Source of the DNA: Gloeopeniophorella convolvens
Lineage: Eukaryota > Basidiomycota > Agaricomycetes > Russulales
DNA length: 64,000 nt
Direction: 5' to 3'
Assembly: GCA_022496205.1 (NCBI GenBank)
Contig: WTXD01000034.1
Coordinates: 1-64,000 of the forward strand
The notes under the pieces were generated by a model. The model saw only the letters and a list, made by a program, of their open reading frames with translations, had not been told where the DNA came from and did no database searches. Made by a program: the position numbers and the translations under genes. Positions 52,929-64,000 of the stretch are shown piece by piece. Position 1 is the first letter of the stretch; each line of letters opens with the position of its first letter.

Positions 52929-54722
52929 CGTTGGTAGAACATATACTCGAGCCTATCTGTGGGACCAACGTACTCTACACTCAGAGCCCACATCGCCGAT
53001 TCAATGTATACGTGGCGCACCTGCTACCAAGCTCCGATATAACGTTCGCGAGAAGGCCGAGATTCAGTTGAAGGTACTAAGCAACTGGCTAGTAGCTCTT
53101 TGAGCTTCGCTCTAGGCCGTGACGACTTCAGTTGGAACACCCGGCGTAGCAGATTCGACGTCACGCGGCCTTCAGATGCGCTTACGTCAGCCATTCACCT
53201 TCCCGCAAGGATCCTGCCATTCCATCAGGTCTTTGGCTCAGATGGTAGTATCTGAGTCACGCAAGCGGCATTGTGAGTCACCATCAATATTCAGACGAGG
53301 GGCGCTATACAGGTGAACAATTCGATTCCAATAATAAGGCTACACCAGCCGAACAACATGCAGCACAATCCTTCAGGTAAACGCCTGCCGGTCAATCAGG
53401 TGCTGGAAGTAATCAGCGGGGTCGACTCCAAAAAACAGGTTTCTCTGGCTTGCAACCTTAGTCATGTCGTGGTGGTCAGCAAAGACTGAAGGCAACCAAT
53501 GTAACGAGCGGGACACGTACGACTAGAGTTCCTGCTTGCTCTTGAGACGCGCGGTTCCGTCCTGGGCGACACCGTGACGGCCTGAAGGTCGACTTGAGCT
53601 TCAGATCGCAGAGGGGTGAGCCGAATTCAATTATGCTCGTAAAGAGGTTTCGCCCAGACATACGGAAAGGGCTAGGATACCCCACAGTGTGAGCCTTCAG
53701 CTTGGGATGGGCGATCCTGGGGCTGAGGAGTCATGGTATCGTATCAGGCAGTTTAGGTGCCAGCGTGATGGACAACGGTTCTCGGCCTCATCACAATGAG
53801 ATGCACGATGGCCTCCTGTCCTGTCAGGAGACCTACACCAGGCTGCGTGAACAATGATCAACATACCTTCTTCCTTCTCTTCATTTGAGACGAATCGCAT
53901 GGAGTGGAACAGGCTCCTACAGGACTCATTCCTGACGAATCTTTCAGTGCGTGCACCTTCGTAGGGCACCGCTGACTGCAACGTTACCTGGACAAACAAC
54001 CTCATCTCCATACCGGCGTTCGAGTTCCGGGACATGCGTAACAACGCTGGACTCATGTGGCAACCTCGTTCTTGTTCGGCGCGGCAAACGTCATGCACAC
54101 AAGAGGGTTCTTGAGACTTCGAAAGAGGCAAAAGGTGGAAGGGAAAGCGTGAAACTGCGCGAGGTGATCACGAAAAGGGGAATGTGGGGTCCGAATTGTC
54201 CCGAGGTCAACGTTCTCGGGCTGCCTGGTACTTACCGTCACGTCGGCCGCGCATCATCCCAACAGCGTGCGACATGTGGAGCCTAAATCGGAGTAAGTTC
54301 GAATTCGTCGCAACGTCAGGCAACGTCCATTCTCGTCCACCGAACGCCGCGACAGAAATTTGAATGGACTAACCGCTGTTGAATCAGCGACTTCAATGCG
54401 TCGTCACCGCAACATTCCTTGAGCACGAAGCCATTCCGACGAAAGGATGGCACTTCATTCACAAGTACATTAACGCGATCAAAACCTACGGAAGTACATC
54501 ACCATAAACCACATAACATCATACTGCACGATATCGGGATGATCAGACGTCAACCCACTCCCCAATGCTCATCCTACGCCCGCTTTCTGCTCCCGCGACA
54601 GTGGAGCTCTTGTCATTTCAAAAAAAAACCTTCTATGGATGAGCACCAACGAAAGTCATCGCAGCAACTATATCACGTACGATAGTCCCCAATTCAGCAG
54701 GAGAGAATGCGGCTCGGAAAGT
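52929..54722. other. Intergenic, no gene recognised
   Basis: Short ORFs only, none with a recognisable domain or intron structure. Confidence 0.4.
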
Positions 54723-57700
54723 TCAAGGCGAATACGGGTGGTCGGGCGCCTCGCCCTGCGAACTCGAGCCAAGGCGGACGCTTGCGTGGGGGGCTCCTTG
54801 ATTATCTACGGGAATCTGAGCCCCGCCGAGCTCCGGCTGCGGCATAACAACTTGACGGTCCACATCCTGATGCGGGAGTGGTGTCAGCACGACACTCGGA
54901 GTACCGGCGAGTGGGCCAGGGGAGTAGTGGTAAACGACATTAGAAGGCGATTCCTGAGATCCTTGCAAGACCAACGTAATTGCTGGGTAAATGGGAGGAG
55001 GGCTCGTACTGGAGACAGTCTGATAGGCGGTGCCTCTGGCCTGAATTTCACGCCTTTCAGGGTTTGCCGATCTGGTAGGTGGAGTCACAGCGCCCTGGAC
55101 GCTGGCTTGCGTGGGATTAGGAAAACCAAGAGAACGGTGCAAGCTATTAGCAGAAATATCTCCGCTTGATGTGCCATTTCCCATGTTTCCGGGATGGGGT
55201 GGCGTCATGGCCGTATCAGCTTGAGCCTCTGGTAGCGACGTGCTGTGAACGGCCAATGGCCGAGCGTCTGCTCCAGGGATTGCGGGGATCTGCTGAACCA
55301 CAGCGCCTGTAATATTAACATGCCCCGTTACGCCGTCGGCCGCGCCGGGGAATGGGACGTTAGCTGAGGTTGTGAAAGGTGGGGAAAAAGAATCAAGTGG
55401 CGACGCGGCACGGGGATGTGTTGAAGGGAACATTGTGCCGCTCTGGATCGGAGGGCGTGGCTCGATGACCGGGCTTGGGTGGGAATGCGCATGTGCATCT
55501 AGGTCGGCTTGGAACCTTGCAGGAGGCTGGGGTTTCACTTTCGGAGTGGCGGGAAGCGTAGGCCCAACAGTGGCCGGGCGCTTGTGCTTGATCTGTTCTA
55601 CAAAGCCCATCAATTGACGAAACTTGCTGGCGTGAGTAGGGCTTAGGCTGTAGGCCGAGGTACTGCTGACGAGGAGAGTCTCCGCACTTAAGCGGCCGAA
55701 CTCCGTCCACGCCTTCGCAGAGGCGTCGTCGAGGGTTTGTGGTAGGTAGAGGTATTGCGCCATCCTATCCAGAAGCTTCTCCTGTTCCTGCGCGTCCTGA
55801 TCATCCAATGGCCCCCCTCCTGGCGCTGGAGATCGTATGGTCGAGATGATCATACGCCCTAATTTGCAGAAGTTCAACAAGGCGCCGTCGTGCATGACCA
55901 TGGTAAGTAGGCTATTGACTTTCGTCAATGGCATGCTAAGCTTTCCGCCTTGGATTAAGGACTCCCAATAATCGCCGTCTTCCTTCTCTCCTACACCTAA
56001 AATATTGACCAGCTTCGAGAGTGCAGCATGGTCCCAAGACGAGCGAGAGGGCGCCGTGGTATCTTGGCTGATGCGAGGCTCGTCGGAGTAACGGGAGAGG
56101 AGGGCGCGACAGACTTGGACGTTGAATAAGGCTATGCGGTCATAGATATTCTTTCGAGTGAATACGCCCGAGAGCTTCGTTGCTACGAATTTATCCATCT
56201 GAAGGATCAGTTGCCCAAACGCCGGAGAGCGCCAATCCACCTCCGTCACGTGTTCAAGGGATGTGAACGCCACGTCAAGGATATCCAGACATGCGACGAA
56301 GATACGCAGCCTGTGCGAAAACGGACGATCCGATTGCATGCATTTCTGGAGGTTGACCTGGATGCTGACCCAGAGGCTGTCGCCGAGAACCATGCTTTTC
56401 ATGAGACTCGTCAGTTTGTTGGGATCGCTTGAGGTGACGAATTTCGGGAGGCATCCAGCAAATGCTTCGAGGAGATCACTATTACGTAAGTGTTCTTTCG
56501 TGAAGATGATCTCGACTTTGCTCGGGGATATGGGCTGGTTCACGAACACCGTCGCGAGTCGCATCCCTCGGTCGACCATTTCCAGCGTTCGGAGTACCCT
56601 GGTGATGCGGCCGCCTTGTTCGTGCCCCCCAACATAGGCGCGTGTCTTGGAGTAGACCTCCTTAAATCGTGCCAAAGCTTCTTCTGACGCCTGCACTTGG
56701 AGGACTCCAAACGACTGCAGGAGCGTATCAAGCGTCTTGTGACACATGCTGAGGTTGAGTTCTGACGCATTGGCATGCGTAAGAATGATGTGGATGAGAA
56801 CAGTTAAATTGACAAGCGGGCCGTCACGTAATACGCTTGACCACATGTCCCTTTCACCGGGCAAGCGCTCAGGAGGGGATCCCTTGAGTTCGGCCCATTG
56901 ATCGATGGGTTTGCCTTTCCTTTTCCAGAAGAAGGAGTGAAGGGGGACGAGGTAGTCGGGGAGTTTCTCTGGATGCGGACTTTCGGCATCCAAGCGCGTG
57001 AAAGGCCGCAAGAACTCCTGGAAGGCTAGGCTCCTGACACAGGACGCACGCAATGCTATCGCCGTGTCTGGTGTCCTGCAAAGCGGGTCGAGATGTTCGA
57101 TAATGGGTTGCATGTCGCGGTTTCCTGGACCTGGCTCTTGCTCCGAGGAATTCGTGTTCAACTCGAAAACAAGTCGCAACGAATTGACGCAGGCAATGAC
57201 ACGGGCCATACACGCCTCTTCGGTGAGCTCAAACGACAACGCGCAGGTTGTGAAGTGCTCCTTGATTCGCCAAAGGACACCACTGGCCGTAAGACCTTTT
57301 GCTAACACCCGCGTGTCGGTGAGGCGGGAGTGGAGGTACCCGGAAAGCCCCGCCAAGAATCCGTCCATGTCGTGATCGTCAACTTCGTCTAGAAGCCAGC
57401 GGAGGGCGGAGTTGTCGAGTTTCGCTGCAAGCGAGGCAGACTTTCGTAGAAAGACTCGCGGTCTATCGAAAACCATGCCGCGGAAGAAATGTCTCCTATT
57501 CGAGGGTTCCTGCGACCTTGACGAGGAACGCCATACAGCGTGCAGAATAGTCAAAAGGAAGGATGTAAGCAGGACGATGCAGGCTTGGAGTGGAGTGGTC
57601 AAGGCCGTTCGGTACGGTGAATTGTTGGCAAGGAGAGGGGAGAGGCTGAGTGCCAGATAGACGGACAATGATGCGAAGAAGGAGTACCGGGCAACTGTCC

Positions 57701-58547
57701 CGACGACGGTGTTGACCATATGAAGGAAGTCGCTGAGCGCCCAGTAAAAGAGAAAGACTGAGACGTGGAGTAGCACGGGGACTCCGTCAATGAACCTCCT
57801 CATTTGAAAGCTGGAAAGGCCCGAGAACAAATAAGCTCGGACCCGGCCACGCTTATGAGGTGCGGCGTTCGGTTGGGAATATCGCAGATAGTCTCGAGCC
57901 CATTGCTGAATGAGAGTGGATGCGAGGGCCGTAGAGACGCTCAAGAAGAGGCTCACTACCATGAGGATGTTGACGCGAATGGCGGTCCCTGAAGCATCGA
58001 AGGAAGGAGGGATTGGACTCGTGGGCGGAACGGATGTGCTGGCGTTGAAGTGCAGCACGAGCTGGGAAAGTAAGGTTACAGTCTGAGAGTCGGTATCGGG
58101 CTGAAGGGTTCTATACGTTTCTACGAGGAACGCAGAGATGATAGCGGAGAAGAGGCCCGTCTGAAGAGGCGAATCAATTGGGCGTGTGACGAAGGTGAGC
58201 AACTATCGCTTACGAAGATCAACATAGAGTCGGTATTACCCATCCAACTCTCAACGAGCATCTTATCGTACTTCTCCGACTCCGTTCTGTAGAGATTCCA
58301 TATAGGAGCAGATGTGTCTCCATATTCTGCGTCTGTGGGGCGTGGAGTCGGCTTAATGGGATGTCTCGATTTCAGCGAATGTACCTTTTTTATCATCGTC
58401 ACCATCTGGTCCGACCATCCAAGGAAAGAGCGCCTCTATCTTCCTTGGAACCGCTGTGATCGATGAAGTCAGTCCACGACGGAGAACCGGTGAAGATTCG
58501 GACGAACGTGGAGCCTGGCGCTCTGCATCTGTAGGGTTGTTCGCCAT
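54723..58547 (-). CDS. DUF6535 multi-pass membrane protein A
   Basis: Three exons (58547-58385, 58332-58214, 58160-54723) give 1239 residues. After a polar start, the DUF6535 block reads APIWNLYRTESEKYDKMLVE and SWMGNTDSMLIF. Membrane helices follow: TGLFSAIISAFLVETY, VNILMVVSLFLSVSTALAS followed by LIQQWARDYL, VPVLLHVSVFLFYWALSDF, YSFFASLSVYLALSLSPLL and ACIVLLTSFLLTILHAVW. About 650 helical, soluble residues come next, then a Pro/Ser-rich tail of about 250 residues. DUF6535 is found in Agaricomycetes, often in multigene sets. Its function is unknown and none is assigned. The frame is intact, and the first two introns share positions with the neighbour at 59814-63648. Confidence 0.85.
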
Positions 58548-59813
58548 AGTGTCACAGAGTAGCGAGGGCAGCGCACGTAGCTAGACCGCTGGGCGCGTCG
58601 GGAGAGGGGCGCACGATATTTATGGCCCAGCCACGGAAAATTCGCGGGGGTCGACACGGTTATGGCGTACCATAAGCGCCCGCAGGCCGTGATCAACCAC
58701 TCCGGTAGCCTAGATCTCCGGTGGTTCCTTGATGATGATTGGTACGTCGCCCTTAAGCCGTACGCAAGGGGCATGGAAGATATTGCGCCCCCAAGAGTTC
58801 GTTCCGCTTGAAGCTAGGTGGTGATGGAGTGAATGACAGCAAGCACGGAACATGTCTTTGGTGTCACGATGATTGGACGACGTTTCTTGACACCTGAGTG
58901 AGCTGGAATGGCATTGATCAGTCGTGTGTTGCATCTAGCCAACATTGGAACAGAGTTGTCCTTGATCGTGCTCACGCTGGCGCCGGGCAGGCACCAATGT
59001 ATCGCGGGCCACAGGCACGGCTCGCCCATGGAGCTCATCTGAACAATAAAACAACCCGCGCGGGGCGCGCTCCATTTGATTACCGAGTCGAACCACTTCG
59101 GAATCAACAGTGCGTAGCGGCCTTTGAAGAACAGACACTGGACAGCTATATATCAGAGGATACTTGTGCCACTTCACTGGAAGCACGTCGGAGTCAGCCA
59201 CATTGGGGGTGAAATGGAAGCAGAAGAGGACTTGCCTTCAGCACAGGCGACGTGGCCCAGTGGACATACACGCTATCGCTCAGGACGAGTTGTGACTCTC
59301 ACTATCGATTCCCATCAAAGATACACAAGCAGAACGATTTCTGAGAAAGAGCCAAGAGCTAGTACCGTTCGTGTCGTAGGGTCAAATTTGCCAATGTTTT
59401 GCAGCGGTGAGTCGGATCGATGATCGTTCTGGACGAGTAGGGCGAGGTTGACGCGTTGACGCGGCAGCTGGCCGTTGAGACACGTAAACTCAATTACGTA
59501 GTTCAAACCTGGGGCGATGGCCAGCCGCCACAGTACTTAGTTACAATATTAATGAGAAGTGTCTCTAGCCACACCGAGCCACACGCGCACCAGATCCCGA
59601 ACGCCTCTTGGAGAAATGCTCGCAAATAATGGTTAATAAAGTCTTACCGAGTTCTAGCATTCCGTCACACAGATTGCTACCTCTGCGAGAGCCTCAAGCT
59701 CCCCCAAACCCCCGACAATAACGCAATAGGCATTAAAAAAGGGCCCTCGAAGCAACCGTGGCTACTTCGATCGTGATAGCACGTGAAGCGATATACAAAG
59801 TCAAGATCATACT
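58548..59813. other. Intergenic between the two DUF6535 genes
   Basis: No supported gene. Confidence 0.4.
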
Positions 59814-62800
59814 TTACATCTGGCGCGGAGAACCCGGAATAGCACCATTCATCTCAGCCCCTGGGGAGCCCTGGTTGGCTCCATAAACTGGTGAGGTAGG
59901 GCGTTGCTGGCTGGGGTAAAAGCCCTGCTGTTGTTGCGGCTGATTGAAGGCGCTATTCTGCATCCCAGGGTGCATATTCGCAGGCGGTGCGCCCTGCGCA
60001 CCAGCAGGAGCCGGCGCGAGTGCGGGGTTAGACGGCCCATATTGGTTGCCGAAGCCGCTCTGGTTTGGCGCGTACGCGGCTGCGGGGACAGGCGGTGGTG
60101 GTTGGGGGGCGTACGGGTTCGGGCGGTAGTACATATAGGGATTCACAGGTGCACCAGGGTTCTGGGGTCCTGGAAGCACGTTCTGAGGTGCGAATTGTTG
60201 CTGAGGGTTAGGACCGTTGGCGTTCTGATACATGGCAGGGACGCCTTGATTGCCAGGGAAAGGGCCGGGCGCGACGCCCGACTGGTTCATGTACGGGTCG
60301 ACAGGATAGAACTGGTCCGCGGGTACCCCCGGTCTCCTGAAGCTGGGAAGAGCGTAGTTTCCGGGTGCGACGTTCTGCTGGCCTCCGGGGATATAATTTG
60401 CGGAAATTGCTAAAAATGGAATCAGTTGTCAAAGTACCCCGCACCCTGAATGGGCCAACGTACCACCCGCATTGTTCTGGTTCATCGCGTTCTGCTGCGG
60501 GAGACCAGGCGCACCTGCATTTGGATTCGGAGCGAAGTAGGGATTCACTGGAACAGGGGAGGCGACGCCAGCCGGGCCGTTGCCAAAGAAAGCCGGGTCT
60601 TGCGAAGGAGCTGCTGTCTGGCCGGGTGACTGCGCCTGCACGGGGTTGATCTGACCCATTGCCGAAAGCGGCCGGGAATTTTGCATGGCGAGACGGTTGC
60701 GGTTGATCTCCTCGATCATCTCTGTCAGAGGCTGTAGTTTGTCCTTGTCCCTTTCTCCAGCCCTGGCACTGGTGCTGGAAGCAAGGCTCTGTAGGCCATC
60801 GAACATAGCCCAGGCCTTCGGGGAGCCGTGCATAAGTGGTAGCCGTGGGTCCTTCATAATCTTCCTCAGTAGTTCCCACATCTTCTTGTAATCGGAGGAC
60901 GTCAGTTCGGAGCCCTCGTGCGGCAGTACAGTAAGCGCCATGTTGCCAAGCGTGCAAAAGTTCAGCATCGGTCCATCTTGCAAGGAAATCGTGAGCAGAC
61001 CCCGGGCCTTGGAAATGAGCTGCGGGCCGAGTCGCCCACCGTGAACGAATGACTCCCAGAGCTTCCCGTCTGCCGGATCGCCCACGCCGAGTACGAGGAA
61101 CAGCCGCGCCAGCGAGGCGACGTCCCACTGCGAACGGAACGACATGGTCTTGTCGACTGAGAACTCCGCCGAGAACTGCAAGAGCATGGCGCGGCAGAAC
61201 TGCAAGTTGAGGAGATCGATGCGGAAGTTGATTGAGCGGCCGATGAAAACTCCTTGGAAGCAGCTTGCGAAGAACAGCTCGATGTGCGTCATGATGGAGC
61301 CGTACTCGGGTGCGCGCCAGTCGACGTTCTGCGATGCCTCGAGCGCGGAGTGTGCGCTGTCGAGCACGTCGAGGCACGCGATGAACACGCGCAGCTTCTC
61401 CGGGAACGGGCGGCTCGACTGCAGGCAGTGCTGCAAGTTCGCGAGCAGGCTGCCCCACAGCCCGTCGCGCAGCACCACGAGCTCCATAAACTCGCGCGCC
61501 TTGTCCGCGCCGCTGGTCTCAACGAATGACGGGAGGCATGCGGCGAACGCCTCGAGCAGCTCGCTGTTGGCCAAGTGCTCCTTCCCGAACATGAGGTCGA
61601 CGCGGCCCGGGAAGCGCGGTTGGGAGAGGAAGGCCGTCGCGAGGCGCGTGCCGCGCACGACGCCGTCGAGGATATCGAGCAGCGGCACGACGCGCGCACC
61701 GCGCTCATGCCTTTCGACGCACCGACGGGTGCGGTCGTGCACGTCGTCGAAGCACTTCCGCGCACCCTCGGACGCGCGCGCCTGCGCGACGCCGAGCGTC
61801 TTGAGCAGCCGGTCGAGCGTGCGCCAGCACATCGCGAGGTTGAGGTCGCGCACGTTGACGTGCGAGAGCACGGCGTCGGAGAGGACCACCAGGTTCATGA
61901 GCGGGCCGTCGCGCAGGAGGTCGGCCCACATGTCCTCGTCGCTGGGCGAACGGTGCAGTGCTTCAGCAGGGACGCTGGGGAGCTCGGCCCACTGCGTGCT
62001 GGGGGTGTTCTTGCGCGTGCGGAAGAAGGCGTGCAGGGGGATGAGGTAGTCGGGGAACTTCTGCGTGGGCAGCTCGCCGGAGTCCGAGCGTGCGAAGGGG
62101 GTCATGAAGCCTTGCAGCGCGAGAGCCCTGACGCACGACGCGCGCAGGGCGACGATCGAGTCCGGCCGCTTGCTGAGGGGGTGGAGGTGCTCTACGATGG
62201 CCTGGACGTCGCCGCTATCCGACCCTTGCTGGCGGTGTGAGCCTGCACTAGTCTCGAAGATGAGCCGCAGCGAGTTGACGCATGCGAGCACGCGGGACAT
62301 GCACGCTTCTTCCGAGAGCTCGAACGACATGACGCAGGTCGTGAAATGCTCCCTGATACGCCACAGGATGCCGTCTGCAGCGAGTCCCTTCGCCAATATC
62401 TGCGTGTCCGTGAGAGGCGAGTAGACGTATCCCGGGAGGCCCTTCAAGAACATGTCCATGTCGTCCTCGTCCAACTCCTGTAAGAGCCAGTGCAACGCGG
62501 AGCGGTCGAGCTCCGATGCCTTCTCGTTGGTCTCCTTCATGAGGACGCGCGCCCTGTTGAGATGGATGCCCCTGAAAAAATCGACTCCGGCAGAAAGCCC
62601 GGGGGCCCGAGGCGCGCGCTTAACTGCTTGGACCGCCGCGCGCAGCGTGGACTGAACGAGCGTGAGAAATGCTTGAAGTGGCGTAGTGAGCGCCGTCTGA
62701 TAAGGCGAATTGCTCGAAATGAGCGGGGAGATGCTGAGCGCGAGGTACACGGCAAGTAGCGTTATGAATGAGTATCGAGCCACCGCGCCGACAGTTGCAT

Positions 62801-63648
62801 GAACGGAGTGGAGGAAGTCGCTGAGCGCCCAAAAGAATAGAAAGACGGAGACGTGGAGGAGGACGGGAACTCCGTAATTAATCTCCTCATCTGGAACTGG
62901 GAGAGGCCTGAGAACATAAACGCCCGGATTCTTCCGCGCTTGTGGGGAGCGGCGCTGGGCTGGGAATACTGGAGATAGTCGCGGGCCCATTGTTGTATGA
63001 GCGTCGATGCGAGCGCACTCGCGACGCTTAGGAAAAGACTGAGGAACATGAGGATGTTGACGCGGACGGATGTATTGGAGGCATCGAATGCCAGAGGATC
63101 CGCCTCTGAGGAAGGCGCAGGCCGGCTGGCATTTGACTGTGCCACCAGTTGGGAGAGAAGGACGACTGTCTCCGAACCGGTGTCGGGTTGAAGAGTCTTG
63201 TATGTTTCAATGAGAAACGAGGCGACGATAGCAGAGAAAAGACCCGTCTGCTGCATCATCAGCAAAAATAGACGGCAGACACGATGCTTGACTCACGAAG
63301 ATCAGCATCGAATCTGTATTACCCATCCAGCTGTCGACGAGTGCCTTGTCATACTTCTCCGACTCGATGCCATAGAGCTTCCAGATCTGCGCAGATGTGT
63401 CGCCATATCCAGCATCTTCGTGTCGCCCCACGTTAGCACGCATGTCACACCCTACACGAGTAAATCCACCTTTGTCCTTGTCTTCTTCCGTGCGGAACAT
63501 GCGTGGGATCAGAAAGTCGAATCCACGACTGGTGGCTAGAAAGCACAAGAAAAATCAGGAACGAGCCTTGCCAGGCGAGTAGGAACAAAGCGGAAAGCGG
63601 ACCTTCGTGCTGACGCTCAACGTCTCTTGGGGATGCTGCGGTCGCCAT
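59814..63648 (-). CDS. DUF6535 multi-pass membrane protein B (one apparent frameshift)
   Basis: Tandem paralogue of the upstream-numbered neighbour at 54723-58547. Exons: 63648-63603, 63535-63470, 63415-63297, 63247-60464, 60409-59814. Domain blocks are GDTSAQIWKLYGIESEKYDK, SWMGNTDSMLIF, TGLFSAIVASFLIETYKTL, LIQQWARDYLQYSQPSAAPH and VPVLLHVSVFLFFWALSDFL. The frame changes once near 62880, between FQMRRLI and GVPVLL. The paralogue reads RRFIDGVPV there, so one base (probably the G of GAC) is missing. With it the coding length is 3612 nt (1203 residues). The C-terminal tail is Asn/Gln/Pro-rich (NPQQQFAPQN, PYAPQPPPPVPAAAYAPN), unlike the Pro/Ser tail of protein A. The first intron has a weak GTCCGC donor. 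As written the protein would be truncated after about 200 residues. Confidence 0.8.
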
Positions 63649-64000
63649 TGAGACGAACCGGGAAGACAGCTGCATCGTGTGCTTTAAGGACCGGCTACGC
63701 GTGCGTCTACACATTTCCGTCGCCAAACACGGAACGCATGCAATGAAAGTAACCTTAGCGGGGTGCATAGGGGCTGTCAGGATGGCGCATGAGCGCGAAG
63801 CGCGAGGAACACATGAGGTGTGTGGTTACGAAGCATGGTACAGGAGTTCCCAGCCTTAGTTTTGCGCGAGGCGTGCTACATTTGTGCGAAATGCCCCATA
63901 CTCCCCATGTCGTTTTCCTGGGCCGGAGTGTGCCACGTTCATGTTCGGTGGAAAAGTAAGCACCCACGCGGAGAGCGAAAGGAGTGATGTGATGGATTAT
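63649..64000. other. Right edge, upstream of DUF6535 protein B
   Basis: Probably promoter and leader of the minus-strand gene. No gene recognised to the window end. Confidence 0.35.

Noticed and set aside
52929..54722. Small ORFs between COG8 and DUF6535-A as genes
   Set aside because: No domain, no intron structure and no start context that stands out.
60208..61458. 416-codon minus-strand ORF in the DUF6535-B gene
   Set aside because: It is an alternative frame of the same exon, without the conserved pattern shared with the paralogue.

Overview
The window looks like nuclear DNA of a filamentous basidiomycete, most likely an Agaricomycete. Nearly every gene is split by short GT-AG introns (about 47-82 nt), often with GTGCG or GTACG donors. 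Several families are typical of these fungi: Plavaka-type transposase, DUF6532, two DUF6535 proteins, and a C2-NACHT-WD40 NLR-like gene. There are no operons, Shine-Dalgarno sites or CRISPR arrays.

Layout. 1-9.4 kb is repeat-rich: a Plavaka-like transposase gene (minus strand) split by a 3.34 kb element with terminal inverted repeats, a DUF6532 gene with an in-frame stop, and a non-coding stretch of diverged tandem repeats between a 17-bp inverted repeat pair. 9.4-15.4 kb holds the NLR-like gene with 15 WD40 repeats, 13 of them nearly identical. 16.4-34.8 kb is a housekeeping island: dihydrofolate reductase, a Yrb2/RanBP3-like Ran-binding protein, an Rxt3-like subunit of the Rpd3L deacetylase, ribosomal protein uL5 (RPL11), tRNA-Ile(AAT), a tail-anchored coiled-coil protein, a lipocalin-like protein and a 19-exon Nto1/BRPF scaffold protein. 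35.2-49.2 kb carries a family of NAD(P)-dependent reductases: three intact genes, one pseudogene and one 3' fragment. They lie in a duplicated block that is separated by a GNAT acetyltransferase and a small secreted protein. 50-53 kb has RNase H2 subunit C and COG8. 54.7-63.6 kb has two tandem DUF6535 membrane proteins.

How the genes relate. Nto1 (NuA3 acetyltransferase) and Rxt3 (Rpd3L deacetylase) are both chromatin regulators, but nothing shows co-regulation. The accessory content (NLR with homogenised repeats, tandem reductases, secreted peptide, DUF6535 pair, transposon remains) fits rapidly evolving fungal regions that alternate with conserved genes.

Reading quality. Several conserved genes (DHFR, YRB2-like, RXT3-like, the WD40 array, GNAT, DUF6535-B) need single-base insertions to restore their frames. 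Almost all the deficits are one missing base, mostly in C or G runs. Essential genes such as DHFR are unlikely to be dead, so many of these are probably base-calling or assembly errors. The exon models below were derived by eye from splice signals, frame continuity and family knowledge. For the Nto1, YRB2-like, DHFR, RPL11, reductase and DUF6535 models the summed exon lengths are multiples of three, after adding the inferred missing bases where stated.
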